From Neobacillus paridis (GTDB taxonomy: Bacteria > Bacillota > Bacilli > Bacillales > Cytobacillaceae), in assembly GCF_016765675.1 (NCBI RefSeq), contig NZ_JAESWB010000233.1, positions 115,988 to 179,987 on the forward strand: a stretch of 64,000 bases of DNA, read 5' to 3'. A program made the translations under genes and the position numbers. The notes under the pieces are model-generated. The model saw only the letters and a list, made by a program, of their open reading frames with translations. It had not been told where the DNA came from and made no database searches. Below are positions 26,527 to 35,405 of this stretch, one piece after another (positions within the stretch are counted from its first letter, which is position 1; the number at the start of each line of letters is the position of its first letter).

Positions 26527-27477
26527 ATGATTCGATTTGAAAAAGTAACGAAACAATATGCAGATGGGACTACTGCTGTAAAATCATTGAATCTCGAGAT
26601 CAAGGATGGAGAGTTCTTTGTCCTCATCGGTCCGAGCGGCTGCGGAAAAACCACGACATTAAAAATGATCAACAGGCTGATTGGTGTCTCTAGCGGAACG
26701 GTCTCAATCAATGGAAAACCAATCAGTGATTATGACATTCATGAGCTTCGTTGGGAGATCGGGTATGTCCTGCAACAGATTGCCCTTTTCCCACACATGA
26801 CGATTGCCGAAAATATTGCGGTAGTGCCGGAAATGAAAAAATGGAGCAAGGAAAAAATGGCAGCGCGGGTGGATGAACTCTTACATATGGTCGGGCTTGA
26901 TCCAGCAACATACCGCAGTAGGAAACCAGGGGAACTTTCCGGCGGGCAGCAGCAACGGGTTGGGGTTATCCGGGCATTAGCGGCAGACCCGGAGATTCTG
27001 TTAATGGACGAACCGTTCAGTGCTCTTGACCCCTTCAGCCGTGAAAAGCTGCAGGATGATCTGTTGGACATTCAACGTACCATCAAGAAGACGATTGTAT
27101 TTGTCACCCATGACATGAAGGAAGCAATGAAACTTGGTGATCGGGTTTGCCTGATGAGGGAAGGACAAGTGGTGCAAATCGGAACACCTTCAGAACTTTT
27201 AACCAATCCCGAGAATGAGTTTGTTCGCGAATTCGTCGGAATGCAAGAAATGAATCTGGATTGGCATGATGTTATTACACCTGTTGAAGATGCCAGCGTG
27301 AACGATCAACAGCCCGTTCCCTATACCATGCCGTTGAATGAGCTGCTTGAACGGATGGCGGCAGCTGAGGTGATCGCTGTAGAAAAAAACGGCAACGTCA
27401 TCGGCGTCATTCACCGTTCAAACTTGCTCCGCAAAATGGCCCAATATGTAAAACAGGGAGGGCGATTGCATGAATAA
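26527..27477 (+). CDS. opuFA: glycine betaine/carnitine/choline ABC transporter, ATP-binding subunit (OpuFA-like)
   Basis: A 316-residue ATPase of the quaternary-amine uptake family that powers osmoprotectant import. It has Walker A GPSGCGKTT at about 36-44, Q-loop YVLQQIALFPHMT, signature LSGGQQQRVGVIRAL, Walker B ILLMDEPFSALDP and switch FVTHDMKEA. The C-terminal extension of about 80 residues (DVITPVEDASVNDQQPVPYTMPLNELLERMAAAEVIAVEKNGNVIGVIHR) is a shortened CBS-like region. Its last 8 bp overlap the start of the permease gene, so the two are translationally coupled. The two-gene layout with a fused permease/binding protein downstream is that of OpuF. Substrate choice is inferred from this. 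Confidence 0.92.
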   Translation: MIRFEKVTKQYADGTTAVKSLNLEIKDGEFFVLIGPSGCGKTTTLKMINRLIGVSSGTVSINGKPISDYDIHELRWEIGYVLQQIALFPHMTIAENIAVVPEMKKWSKEKMAARVDELLHMVGLDPATYRSRKPGELSGGQQQRVGVIRALAADPEILLMDEPFSALDPFSREKLQDDLLDIQRTIKKTIVFVTHDMKEAMKLGDRVCLMREGQVVQIGTPSELLTNPENEFVREFVGMQEMNLDWHDVITPVEDASVNDQQPVPYTMPLNELLERMAAAEVIAVEKNGNVIGVIHRSNLLRKMAQYVKQGGRLHE

Positions 27478-28996
27478 TTTAATAGCCGTTTTTTCATCTA
27501 GAAAAGGACAGCTCCTCAATGCTCTGTGGGAACATATTCAGATTTCCTTGATTGCCCTCTTTATCGCTATCATCATAGCCATTCCATTGGGCATTTATTT
27601 GACACGCAAGCGAAAAGTGGCCGAGATGATTATCGGAATTACGGCAGTTTTACAAACGATTCCATCTTTAGCCTTGCTTGGACTGTTAATTCCTTTATTT
27701 GGAATTGGGACGTTACCTGCCGTTATTGCCTTGGTGGCATATGCCTTGCTCCCGCTCTTACGGAATACTTATACCGGGATCAAAGAAGTGGACCCTGCAT
27801 TGTTGGAAGCGGCAGATGCAATGGGAATGAATCGAAGAAAAAGACTTTTAAAAGTGGAACTTCCTTTAGCCATGCCTGTCATTATGGCGGGGATAAGAAC
27901 GGCGACGATTTTAATTGTCGGGACGGCGACCATCGCCGCTCTGATTGGTGCAGGCGGTTTGGGGGATATCATTCTGCTGGGGATCGACCGTAATGATTAT
28001 ACCCTTATTTTTCTTGGTGCTGTCCCGGCGGCATTATTGGCGATTCTTCTTGATGTCCTACTCCGGCAGCTTGAAAAAGTTTCATTTAAAAATGTTATGA
28101 TTGCCGCTTTAACTTTTTCGATTATTATTTTGCTGATAATCGGTTCCAGCTTTATTCATCCGGCCGGACAACAGAAACTTGTCATTGCCGGCAAACTGGG
28201 ATCCGAACCGGAAATCCTGATCAATATGTATAAGCTGCTGATTGAAGAAAATACTGACTTGAAAGTGGAATTAAAGTCAGGGCTCGGCAGTACTTCTTTT
28301 GTCTTTAATGCGCTTAAATCAAAAGATATTGATATTTATCCGGAATTCTCGGGAACAGCGATCACTGAATTTTTGAAGGAAGAACCGATAAGTACTGATA
28401 ACAGGGAAGTGTATGACCAGGCGAAGAGCGGGATGTCAAAGAAATTCCATATGGTCATGCTAAAACCGATGCAATACAATAACACCTATGCATTGGCGGT
28501 GCCGGAAAGCTTGGCCCGAACCTATCACCTTGAAAAAATATCGGATTTGGCGAATGTCCAGTCCGATGTGAAAGCAGGTTTTACCCGGGAGTTCACAGAC
28601 CGGTCTGACGGTTATCCAGGCTTGTCCAAAAAGTATCGGCTACACTTTCACTCGCTTGTGACGATGGAGTCTTCTGTCCGATATACAGCAATGAAAGCAG
28701 GCAATATTAATCTAATGGATGCTTATTCCACTGATGGCGAATTGCAAAAATATCATTTGAAAGTTCTGGAAGATGATCAGCATTTCTTCCCGCCATATCA
28801 GGGAGCTCCGTTATTAAGGCAGGAAACTATAGACAAGTATCCGGACATTGTCCCTGCATTAAATAAACTGTCAGGTAAAATCACAGACAGTGAAATGCGG
28901 AAAATGAACTATGAAGTAGCTGTTCAAGGAAAAAGTGCCAAGACTGTCGCAAGGAATTTTTTAATCAAAGCAGGATTATGGAAGGAAAAGAAATAG
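27470..28996 (+). CDS. opuFB: osmoprotectant ABC transporter, permease fused to substrate-binding domain (OpuFB-like)
   Basis: A 508-residue fusion. Residues 1-215 are an OpuBB/OpuCB-type permease with about six helices and the coupling loop EVDPALLEAADAMGMNRRKRLLKVELPLAMPVIMAGIRTA. A further helix (about 206-225) anchors the C-terminal binding domain: QKLVIAGKLGSEPEILINMYKLLIEENTDLKVELKSGLGSTSFVFNALKSKDIDIYPEFSGTAI and the rest of an OpuAC-like two-lobed protein to residue 505. The binding domain therefore sits on the outer face, tethered to the channel. The ATG has GGAGGG 8 bases upstream and overlaps the ATPase gene. No further gene is needed for a complete importer. Confidence 0.93.
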   Translation: MNNLIAVFSSRKGQLLNALWEHIQISLIALFIAIIIAIPLGIYLTRKRKVAEMIIGITAVLQTIPSLALLGLLIPLFGIGTLPAVIALVAYALLPLLRNTYTGIKEVDPALLEAADAMGMNRRKRLLKVELPLAMPVIMAGIRTATILIVGTATIAALIGAGGLGDIILLGIDRNDYTLIFLGAVPAALLAILLDVLLRQLEKVSFKNVMIAALTFSIIILLIIGSSFIHPAGQQKLVIAGKLGSEPEILINMYKLLIEENTDLKVELKSGLGSTSFVFNALKSKDIDIYPEFSGTAITEFLKEEPISTDNREVYDQAKSGMSKKFHMVMLKPMQYNNTYALAVPESLARTYHLEKISDLANVQSDVKAGFTREFTDRSDGYPGLSKKYRLHFHSLVTMESSVRYTAMKAGNINLMDAYSTDGELQKYHLKVLEDDQHFFPPYQGAPLLRQETIDKYPDIVPALNKLSGKITDSEMRKMNYEVAVQGKSAKTVARNFLIKAGLWKEKK

Positions 28997-29202
28997 TCGA
29001 AAGCCCAGCTTGATGCACATCATCCTAGAGGTCTACTTGCTTCAATGAACCTGTTAAATAGACACGAACAGGCGGTTCCGAAGTTTTGTGCTGGGTATTT
29101 TGGGCCACTTATGACTAATAGCATTGTAAATAATCCATATTTCTAATAAGCTAGGGTTAACACCTATGTGAGAGAAGGCATTGTTGGAAAGAGGGGATAT
29201 AT

Positions 29203-29373
29203 TTGAATTTAAAAATTCATAGTGATTTCTCCAATGCAAATCTTGATGAAATAAGAGAAGTCTATGCTTCTGTCGGGTGGACAAAACATACAAATGAAAT
29301 AATTAGACAAGTATTCGAAGCAAGTAATGTCATAGCATATAGGAATACATTTTTTCGACACATTCATATTTAG
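29203..29373 (+). pseudogene. GNAT acetyltransferase N-terminal stub
   Basis: From TTG 29203, behind AAAGAGGGG, the translation is [48 protein letters not shown] and then a stop. The VYxSVGWTxxTN...VFEASxxVxA pattern is the first 45 residues of a common GNAT N-acetyltransferase group. The acetyl-CoA-binding motif and the rest of the roughly 140-residue protein are missing. The 206 bp before it, after opuFB, contain nothing else I can support. Confidence 0.7.
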
Positions 29374-29387
29374 GAGAAATGATAAAA

Positions 29388-29948
29388 ATGAAAACTGAAA
29401 AAGAGAAAATGTTGGCTGGGGAAATGTACAACCCTGCTGACCCAGAGTTATCAAAGGAACGCGAGGCAGTAAGACGGCAGGTTAGAATATATAACCAAAC
29501 TTTCGAATCTGAAGCAGAAAGGAGGACTCAATTATTAAAGGAATTCCTCGGCTCCACTGGGGAAAACGTGTATATGGAGCCCAATATACGATTTGATTAT
29601 GGTTATAACACACACGTGGGTGAAAACTTTTTTGCGAACTTCGACTGTACCATCTTAGATGTTTGTGAAGTGCGATTTGGGGATAATTGTATGCTGGGAC
29701 CTGGCGTACAGATCTACACAGCAACTCACCCGCTCAAGCCTGTTGAACGGAACGAAGGAAGAGAGTACGCGAAACCGATTACCATTGGAAACAATGTATG
29801 GATTGGCGGCAGTGCCATCATCAATCCTGGTGTTACAATAGGCGACAATGTTGTCATTGCTTCAGGTGCCGTCGTTACCAAAGACGTGCCAGATAATGTG
29901 GTAGTGGGAGGAAACCCTGCAAAAATCATTAAATGGATTGAGGAATAG
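29388..29948 (+). CDS. maa: maltose/galactoside O-acetyltransferase family protein
   Basis: A 186-residue sugar O-acetyltransferase with a left-handed beta-helix, transferring acetyl from acetyl-CoA to a sugar. The N-terminal mac domain reads [33 protein letters not shown]. Hexapeptide repeats follow, with the catalytic His in [53 protein letters not shown], and it ends in [18 protein letters not shown] 29388 is 10 bases from AGGAGA, while the upstream in-frame ATG at 29379 nearly touches it. The gene immediately follows the GNAT stub. The true acceptor sugar cannot be read from the sequence. Confidence 0.92.
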   Translation: MKTEKEKMLAGEMYNPADPELSKEREAVRRQVRIYNQTFESEAERRTQLLKEFLGSTGENVYMEPNIRFDYGYNTHVGENFFANFDCTILDVCEVRFGDNCMLGPGVQIYTATHPLKPVERNEGREYAKPITIGNNVWIGGSAIINPGVTIGDNVVIASGAVVTKDVPDNVVVGGNPAKIIKWIEE

Positions 29949-30102
29949 GGAAGTCATATCTACTATGAGGTTCTTCTCAATTCGTATAAAGTGCTATTCA
30001 ATGTTTGCTGGGGAAATTTGGTGAGCTAATAAATTGAAATAGTTGTATTTCTAAAAAATTTCTAGAATTGAATCAGAAAAGAATCACCAAGCCAGTTATT
30101 GA

Positions 30103-30149
30103 AAAAAGGATCATACATAAGATGTAAATCAATTTGTAAGGTCCTTTTT
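30103..30149. terminator. possible terminator between maa and the GGDEF gene
   Basis: AAAAAGGA (30103-30110) and TCCTTTTT (30142-30149) could pair around a long 31-base loop. It is weak, but it lies between two convergent genes. Confidence 0.35.
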
Positions 30150-30194
30150 AATGACACATCGTATGATCAAAAAGAACAGTCCCTGCTTTTTCTA

Positions 30195-30827
30195 CTACTG
30201 TTCTACCATAATCTCACCAAAGCATATGCAGTTTCTTTGGTTATGTTTGGCTTGATAGAGTGCTTTATCTGAAAAAGCATAAAGACTGTCTAGTTCTGTA
30301 TGTTTATTGGGGATAAGGTTGATGACCCCCATGCTAATGGTATACTTTTCGGAAACACCGGGTATATCTGCTTCCGCAACAAGCCCCATAATCTGTTCTA
30401 AATACTTTTCAGTTTCATTTTTGTCCATTCCGTACAGAAGGAGAGCAAACTCATCACCGCCATATCTGCCAATAAGATTTGTAGAACCGAGAAACTGGCG
30501 GATTCGCTGTGTAAGGTCCTGTAGTATTCGATCTCCGGTATCATGACCATAGGTATCATTGAAATTCTTAAAATGGTCGATATCAAATAGAATAAAGGAC
30601 AGGTGCTCTTGATTCTTTATACATTGAGCAATAATTTGTTCAGCTCTTGAAATAAACGTTCTTTGATTTAACGTTTGGGTTAATTCATCATAGTATGCCA
30701 TATAAATGAGTTCCTCATCTGCCCTCTCCTTCAGGATTAAGATAAATCCTGTATTCCCAAGAATCATCACTAAATATAAGGATAAAAAAAAGATTGTCTG
30801 AATGAATCCAGGTGTAAATAAGCCCAT
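30195..30827 (-). CDS. GGDEF diguanylate cyclase, probably N-terminally shortened
   Basis: A 210-residue protein with one hydrophobic helix (about 8-30) followed by a complete GGDEF domain: ELIYMAYYDELTQTLNQRTF, SFILFDIDHFKNFNDTYGHDTGDRIL, the active-site loop RYGGDEFALL and ISMGVINL. It should make cyclic di-GMP at the membrane. The frame continues upstream of the ATG for about 13 codons (YIRGITAITSNKE) to a TAA, and the ATG has no proper spacing from a ribosome site. A multi-helix sensor has therefore probably been lost. It is divergent from the globin-HD-GYP gene at 31174, so a synthase and a predicted phosphodiesterase lie back to back. Confidence 0.85.
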   Translation of the reverse strand: MGLFTPGFIQTIFFLSLYLVMILGNTGFILILKERADEELIYMAYYDELTQTLNQRTFISRAEQIIAQCIKNQEHLSFILFDIDHFKNFNDTYGHDTGDRILQDLTQRIRQFLGSTNLIGRYGGDEFALLLYGMDKNETEKYLEQIMGLVAEADIPGVSEKYTISMGVINLIPNKHTELDSLYAFSDKALYQAKHNQRNCICFGEIMVEQ

Positions 30828-31173
30828 TTCCTTATTCGATGTAATGGCAGTAATACCTCGTATGTATTAGTATATTTCCAATTTTTTTGGGGAAAAATGG
30901 CGGATTTTCATTTAATTTTCATATTGATTGTTTTAAAATATTCTAATAGAACCATTATTTGTTTTAAAAGTTTTATTCACTATCAATATTTCTTAAACGA
31001 CGAAAGAAACTGAAAAGGCTAACCAATCACCCAATACTAGAATCAAGCAGTTCCTCAGCAAAAGTCATGAACCATACCTTTCTTCCAATCTCAAAATCCA
31101 ACAGAACCGTGATATTTTCAGGGAAAGTTAGTCTGTCAGTTATTATCCCAACATTTAGAGGAAGTGTTCACAG
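30828..31173. other. divergent intergenic region of the cyclic-di-GMP gene pair
   Basis: 346 bp of AT-rich DNA between the GGDEF gene and the globin-HD-GYP gene. I see no gene, no strong promoter match and no notable palindrome. A short relic of the GGDEF reading frame extends into its left edge. Confidence 0.5.
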
Positions 31174-33087
31174 ATGGCTTATATTTTAATTAATGATCCC
31201 GAACGGTTATCACTATTGTCGCTAACCGGTGTTACTGAATCATCACTAGAACTAATTCACCAGCATAAGGATATATTATTGCCGTTAGTGGGTCCGATAG
31301 TAGATGAGCTTTATGAACAAATTTATCGGGTCGATCATCTAAAAAAAATTATTGATTACTCTTCTACATTAGAGCAACTGAAGGAGACCCAACGGATTTA
31401 TTTAACGCAAGTTTTCTGTCCAATTATCAATGACGCCTATATTAAAAATCGCTATAAAGTCGGCAGTGTTCACTCAAGAATTGGATTGGATTTACAATGG
31501 TTTATTTCTGTACACCGTTTATACTGCCAAATAGTATTAGATTTTCTGGTCAAATCAATGCCTATTAAAGAGGCTTCTGAATTAATGAATGCAATCGAAT
31601 CGCTGCTCAATTTCGATGTCCAAATTGTCGTTACTGCCTATACAAAAATTGAAATGGATAAAGCACTGTTTCCTTTACGGTATGAATTTAAACATTTACA
31701 GAATAAAGCCGGGTTAATTGACCAAGATTTTGATATTTTAGATACTTTTAATGGTAAATTAACTTATCGCTTGGAAGAAATTATGAAAAAGTTCTATCAG
31801 GGTCTTTTTCAGCGAGCGGCCCATATTCCTTGGAAATCCAAAGATGTTCTTAGCGAAACTGAATATCTAAAAAATTATCTTACACAATTTTTCCAGGAGA
31901 AAGTATACAGGGATGAGATCTCGTTTTATCGGGTTATTCGAGATTGGGTAAAGAAAATTAATCAAAAGAATATTTCAGAGCAAGAGTTGACTTTTATCAT
32001 TGATCTTTTTAATGAAGCAGTCCGTGAGACATTTTTAAAGAGGGATTCTCAATATGAAAAAGAAGTTATCACGTTCTTAGGTTCATTTGAGCGTTTAATC
32101 AGATTTACGTTAGCAGTCGTGAGAGAACTGTTAATGCCATATAAGTCGCTGGAAACTTATAGCTTTCTAAACATTTTCGGCTATGAAATTGATATTTTGG
32201 ATTTTGGGATTGTCACTTGGGTTGATGACAATGCCAAGCGATTATTAGAGTCACAAGGAGTTAAGAATGATGCCATTTTAGGAAAACGCTGCTATGAACT
32301 TTTATATAATCGGGTTCTCCCCTGTACAGGATGCCCGGTTCGCCATGATAGCGGCGAGTCCTTTATTACTTCGAAAGAAAATGACAATATTTCGCAATAC
32401 TTTAAAACATGGCAGCTACCGCAGCCAGCCATTGCTGAATTAAGTCACCGGCTGCTAGTAAGCCAGAATATTACCGATGAAACAAAAGTCATTTTTGATA
32501 CAATTGAAAGTTTGTTAGAGCTGGCAGAATTAAGAGACGATGATACTGGTAAACATGTGGAAAGGATTGGAATGCTGGCCAGAAAATTAGCGCAAATATC
32601 CGGTTGTGATCAACAGTTTATCCATAACATAGAACTTGCTGCAAGATTCCATGATATTGGTAAAGTAGGAATTCCTGATGCGATTTTAAATAAACCAGGA
32701 AAATTAACACATGAAGAAAGGGAATCAATGAAAACCCATTCGGAGATTGGCCATAAAATTCTGTCAAAACTGGATTTGCCTGTTATTCAAATGGCTTCAC
32801 GGATTGCTAATACGCATCATGAAAAATGGAATGGAACAGGATACCCCAATCAATTGAAGGGTGAGGAAATACCGCTTGAAGGAAGAATCGTCGCCATAGT
32901 AGATGTCTTTGATGCATTGTTAACCAAAAGAGCCTATAAAGATCCTTTCCCTCCGGAAAAAGTGAAAACGATATTAATAGAAGGAAAAGGTGAACATTTT
33001 GACCCGAATTTAATTGATGTATTCCTTTCGATGTGGGATGAATTTATCACTCCTTATCAAATAACGACTTCAACAGAAGTTCAGTAA
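31174..33087 (+). CDS. globin-coupled PAS-HD-GYP cyclic-di-GMP phosphodiesterase
   Basis: A 637-residue soluble sensor protein. Residues 1-165 resemble the HemAT/globin-coupled sensor domain, with KNRYKVGSVHSRIGLDLQWF giving His100 as the likely proximal haem ligand. Residues of about 170-320 are a second helical stretch of similar layout without that His. A PAS-like part follows (about 328-410, FGIVTWVDDNAKRLLESQG and a Cys pair in LPCTGCPVRH). The end is a complete HD-GYP domain: RDDDTGKHVERIG, FHDIGKVGIPDAILNKPG, THHEKWNGTGYP. Oxygen or another gas binding to haem would control cyclic-di-GMP breakdown. It lies next to a divergent GGDEF gene. Confidence 0.88.
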   Translation: MAYILINDPERLSLLSLTGVTESSLELIHQHKDILLPLVGPIVDELYEQIYRVDHLKKIIDYSSTLEQLKETQRIYLTQVFCPIINDAYIKNRYKVGSVHSRIGLDLQWFISVHRLYCQIVLDFLVKSMPIKEASELMNAIESLLNFDVQIVVTAYTKIEMDKALFPLRYEFKHLQNKAGLIDQDFDILDTFNGKLTYRLEEIMKKFYQGLFQRAAHIPWKSKDVLSETEYLKNYLTQFFQEKVYRDEISFYRVIRDWVKKINQKNISEQELTFIIDLFNEAVRETFLKRDSQYEKEVITFLGSFERLIRFTLAVVRELLMPYKSLETYSFLNIFGYEIDILDFGIVTWVDDNAKRLLESQGVKNDAILGKRCYELLYNRVLPCTGCPVRHDSGESFITSKENDNISQYFKTWQLPQPAIAELSHRLLVSQNITDETKVIFDTIESLLELAELRDDDTGKHVERIGMLARKLAQISGCDQQFIHNIELAARFHDIGKVGIPDAILNKPGKLTHEERESMKTHSEIGHKILSKLDLPVIQMASRIANTHHEKWNGTGYPNQLKGEEIPLEGRIVAIVDVFDALLTKRAYKDPFPPEKVKTILIEGKGEHFDPNLIDVFLSMWDEFITPYQITTSTEVQ

Positions 33088-33112
33088 TTTTAAATTTTTG
33101 TAAAGGGAATAT

Positions 33113-33146
33113 GACCGTTTCCGTTTTTGGAGACGGTCTAGTTTTT
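33113..33146 (+). terminator. rho-independent terminator
   Basis: GACCGTTTCC (33113-33122) pairs with GGAGACGGTC (33129-33138) through one G:T pair, followed by TAGTTTTTT. Confidence 0.8.
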
Positions 33147-33238
33147 TGGGCCCGCTGATAGGGACTTTTTTCTTTTCAAATTTGCTGGACCTTGGTAAAG
33201 TATTATCATAATGAAGAAAAGGAAAGGAATGTCATCTT

Positions 33239-33646
33239 GTGAAAAATGGCTTTTTATTCTTAGGCCAGCTTTTTTTTATTTGGCTTATTTATGCATTTTC
33301 AAAATATATTGTTGAGACCTTCCATATCCCTATTCCATCAAGTGTATTGGGGATCATTATTTTATATATCATGTTAACCTGCAAAGTGATTCAGGTAAGG
33401 TTTATTGAGAAGGGAGCAGCCTTTTTAAATAAGCACTTAGGATTTTTCTTCATCCCGATTGCTGTCGGCCTAATGAACTATGGAGAATTAATTAAAACCC
33501 ACGGATTACAATTGCTGCTAATGATTGGATTCAGTACGATCATTGGCTTGGTGATAACAGCGGGAACAACTCAATATTTGACAAAGAAGCAAGAGAATTC
33601 AACCGGGAGGGATAAGACTTATCATGGACAGTCTCACTCTGCCTAG
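33239..33646 (+). CDS. LrgA/CidA family holin-like membrane protein
   Basis: A 135-residue protein with four hydrophobic helices and the family core FHIPIPSSVLGIIILYIMLTCKVIQVRFIEKGAAFLNKHLGFFFIPIAVGLMNY. Members of this family form oligomeric pores that modulate murein hydrolase activity and, in several Firmicutes, pyruvate or acetate fluxes, and they are classically regulated by LytSR. The start is GTG 33239 with AAAGGAAT 8 bases upstream. The gene overlaps the LrgB-type gene by 23 bp, so the pair is translationally coupled. A LytS/LytT system is present in this window, at 54.8-57.3 kb, but there is no sign that it controls this pair. Confidence 0.9.
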   Translation: MKNGFLFLGQLFFIWLIYAFSKYIVETFHIPIPSSVLGIIILYIMLTCKVIQVRFIEKGAAFLNKHLGFFFIPIAVGLMNYGELIKTHGLQLLLMIGFSTIIGLVITAGTTQYLTKKQENSTGRDKTYHGQSHSA

Positions 33647-34310
33647 TATTTTTATAACGCTCATCGTGTATATAGCTGCAATCAAACTGGCAAAACGGTT
33701 CCCATCCCCATTTACCACGCCGATATTAACCGCCACTGCAGTCATAATCGTGATTCTTAGCTCATTGGGCATCAGCTATTACCAATATACACCTGCAAAA
33801 GATTGGATGACCTTTATGCTGGGACCTGCTACTGTTGCTCTTGCGGTTCCAATGTATAAAAATCAAAAAATCATTAAGGATAAGCTCAAACCTGCTGTCT
33901 GGGGACTAATGATCGGTACAATCTCAACGATTACTTCGGCTGTTTGGCTTACAAAAGCATTAGGATTATCTGACCGTTTTCAAGCGACGTCTGCGGTGAA
34001 AGCCGTCACTACACCTGTGGCAATTGAAGCGGCTGTTCTTATTGGCGGGAACCCGCCGCTGGCAGCAGCCTTTGTTATTACCGCAGGTATTTTTGGGGCA
34101 GTGCTGGGCCCCATCATTTTATCATTAGTAAAAATTACCGACCCCTTTTCACGCGGTCTTGGTATTGGTACTGTATCGCACGGGATTGGCACCAGTCAAA
34201 TTATGATGGAAGGTCCCGTTCAAGGAGCCGTTTCAAGTCTGGCGATGGGGGCAGCAGCAATTATTACTTCAATCATTCTCCCGTGGATTTATCCTCTCAT
34301 CCACTTTTAA
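33624..34310 (+). CDS. LrgB/CidB family membrane protein
   Basis: A 228-residue multi-helix membrane protein with the LrgB hallmarks: FMLGPATVALAVPMYKN, IEAAVLIGGNPPLAAAFVITAGIFGAVLGP and the C-terminal RGLGIGTVSHGIGTSQ. It starts at ATG 33624 inside the end of the LrgA-type gene, behind GGGAGGGATAAG. LrgB proteins act with LrgA-type holins in controlling autolysis or in small carboxylate movement. A long-arm inverted repeat TACACCG / CGGTGTA (34347-34391) lies after the stop but has no T-tract, so it is a weak terminator candidate. Confidence 0.92.
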   Translation: MDSLTLPSIFITLIVYIAAIKLAKRFPSPFTTPILTATAVIIVILSSLGISYYQYTPAKDWMTFMLGPATVALAVPMYKNQKIIKDKLKPAVWGLMIGTISTITSAVWLTKALGLSDRFQATSAVKAVTTPVAIEAAVLIGGNPPLAAAFVITAGIFGAVLGPIILSLVKITDPFSRGLGIGTVSHGIGTSQIMMEGPVQGAVSSLAMGAAAIITSIILPWIYPLIHF

Positions 34311-34464
34311 AATGTGTTCGTAGAATGGTATTTAACTGACAATGACTACACCGCATTGGTCGAAAGCCAACTGGTTTGTGGAAACGGTGTAACATTACAA
34401 AAAAAGAAGACGGATGCCGGAGATTCTTGCAGGATTCAAAGGGGACATCCATCTTCTTGAAAAA

Positions 34465-35091
34465 TTATTGATAAAGCTGGTCGCTGTTTCCGACCGTAGG
34501 ATTCTGGTAGTGGGCCATATACTGTTGAATTTGATCGGAGTTTTCCGGAATAACCTGATACATGGCGCCAATTTTGGCAATATCCGCTGGGGCTGCATTT
34601 TCAACAGGATAATACCCTTTGGAAGCCATATATTGCCACATGTCATACGCATGAGAACAACTCATCATAAAGGCTGTTTGGCAGAATGAGCGAATCTCCG
34701 GATTGACCATCTCCATCGCGGCCCACGCATATTCTCGACCGGCTCTTTTCAACGTTAATAGATAGGCTGTGGCCATTTCGCGGTCATTCATATTTTCTAC
34801 CATGGTTCTAGGCTGAACAGCGGGAGCAGGAGAAATCATTTGCAAGGTTTGGTCGGAAACCTGTCTGTTTTCGCTTAACAGTGGTAATTCCTTTTTAGCC
34901 CCCTCCATTTTATTTAAAAATTCAACTTTCATATTATAGTCCCTTACATGAAGAGGTAAATGTCTTTCGAGAATTTTTTTAAATTCCGAATCCTGAACAT
35001 GTTGGAGCATGTAGGCCATATTAGTGATTGAATTTACACAGCTCATCGTCAGTTCATTTAAATCATGCAATTCATGTGCCGCTAGTTTCAT
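34465..35091 (-). CDS. spore coat protein, CotF family
   Basis: A 208-residue coat F-type protein from ATG 35091, 6-7 bases after GGAGG. The two coat-F helical repeats are visible: LAAHELHDLNELTMSCVNSITNMAYMLQHVQDSEFKKILERHLPLHVRDYN and DREMATAYLLTLKRAGREYAWAAMEMVNPEIRSFCQTAFMMSCSHAYDMWQYMASKGYY. The second ends in VENAAPADIAKIGAMYQVI. The protein is helical and likely associates with the spore coat or its precursor layers. Its presence supports an endospore-forming host. It is a single gene on the minus strand. Confidence 0.9.
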   Translation of the reverse strand: MKLAAHELHDLNELTMSCVNSITNMAYMLQHVQDSEFKKILERHLPLHVRDYNMKVEFLNKMEGAKKELPLLSENRQVSDQTLQMISPAPAVQPRTMVENMNDREMATAYLLTLKRAGREYAWAAMEMVNPEIRSFCQTAFMMSCSHAYDMWQYMASKGYYPVENAAPADIAKIGAMYQVIPENSDQIQQYMAHYQNPTVGNSDQLYQ

Positions 35092-35405
35092 TCTGCTTCC
35101 CTCCAAAATTTATATTTCATTCCATATATTGTTCGATATGAGGCAAAAAAATACACCATTTTAGGGATAATCTGTTGCTGAATTGTGTTGCTGAATTCAT
35201 GGAAATAAACGGGGAAATTATAGCGAACAGGCTTTGCTGTTGAACTATGATGCATCCTACAGTCAAAATATTTGTCGAATTTTGAATTCTATATTAAAAT
35301 AATAATGGAAAAGCATATTTTTCCTTTTTCCCTTAGACATTCCTATAATATTAAGAAATTTTATACCTATGTCTAAAATTCTTACTTATCGGAAGGTGAA
35401 ACGCC
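35092..35405. other. intergenic region between cotF-like gene and ctc
   Basis: It contains a short tandem direct repeat TGTTGCTGAATT (35173-35184 and 35186-35197). It also has an inverted repeat TTAGACAT (35333-35340) / ATGTCTAA (35369-35376) in the ctc leader. No clear sigma-B promoter (GTTTAA...GGGTAT) could be read, although ctc is a sigma-B gene in B. subtilis. Confidence 0.45.

Noticed and set aside
33239..34310. Control of the LrgAB-type genes by the LytS/LytT pair in the window
   Set aside because: Although LytSR controls lrgAB in staphylococci, I found no 9-12-9 direct repeats upstream of 33239, and the genes are 20 kb away.
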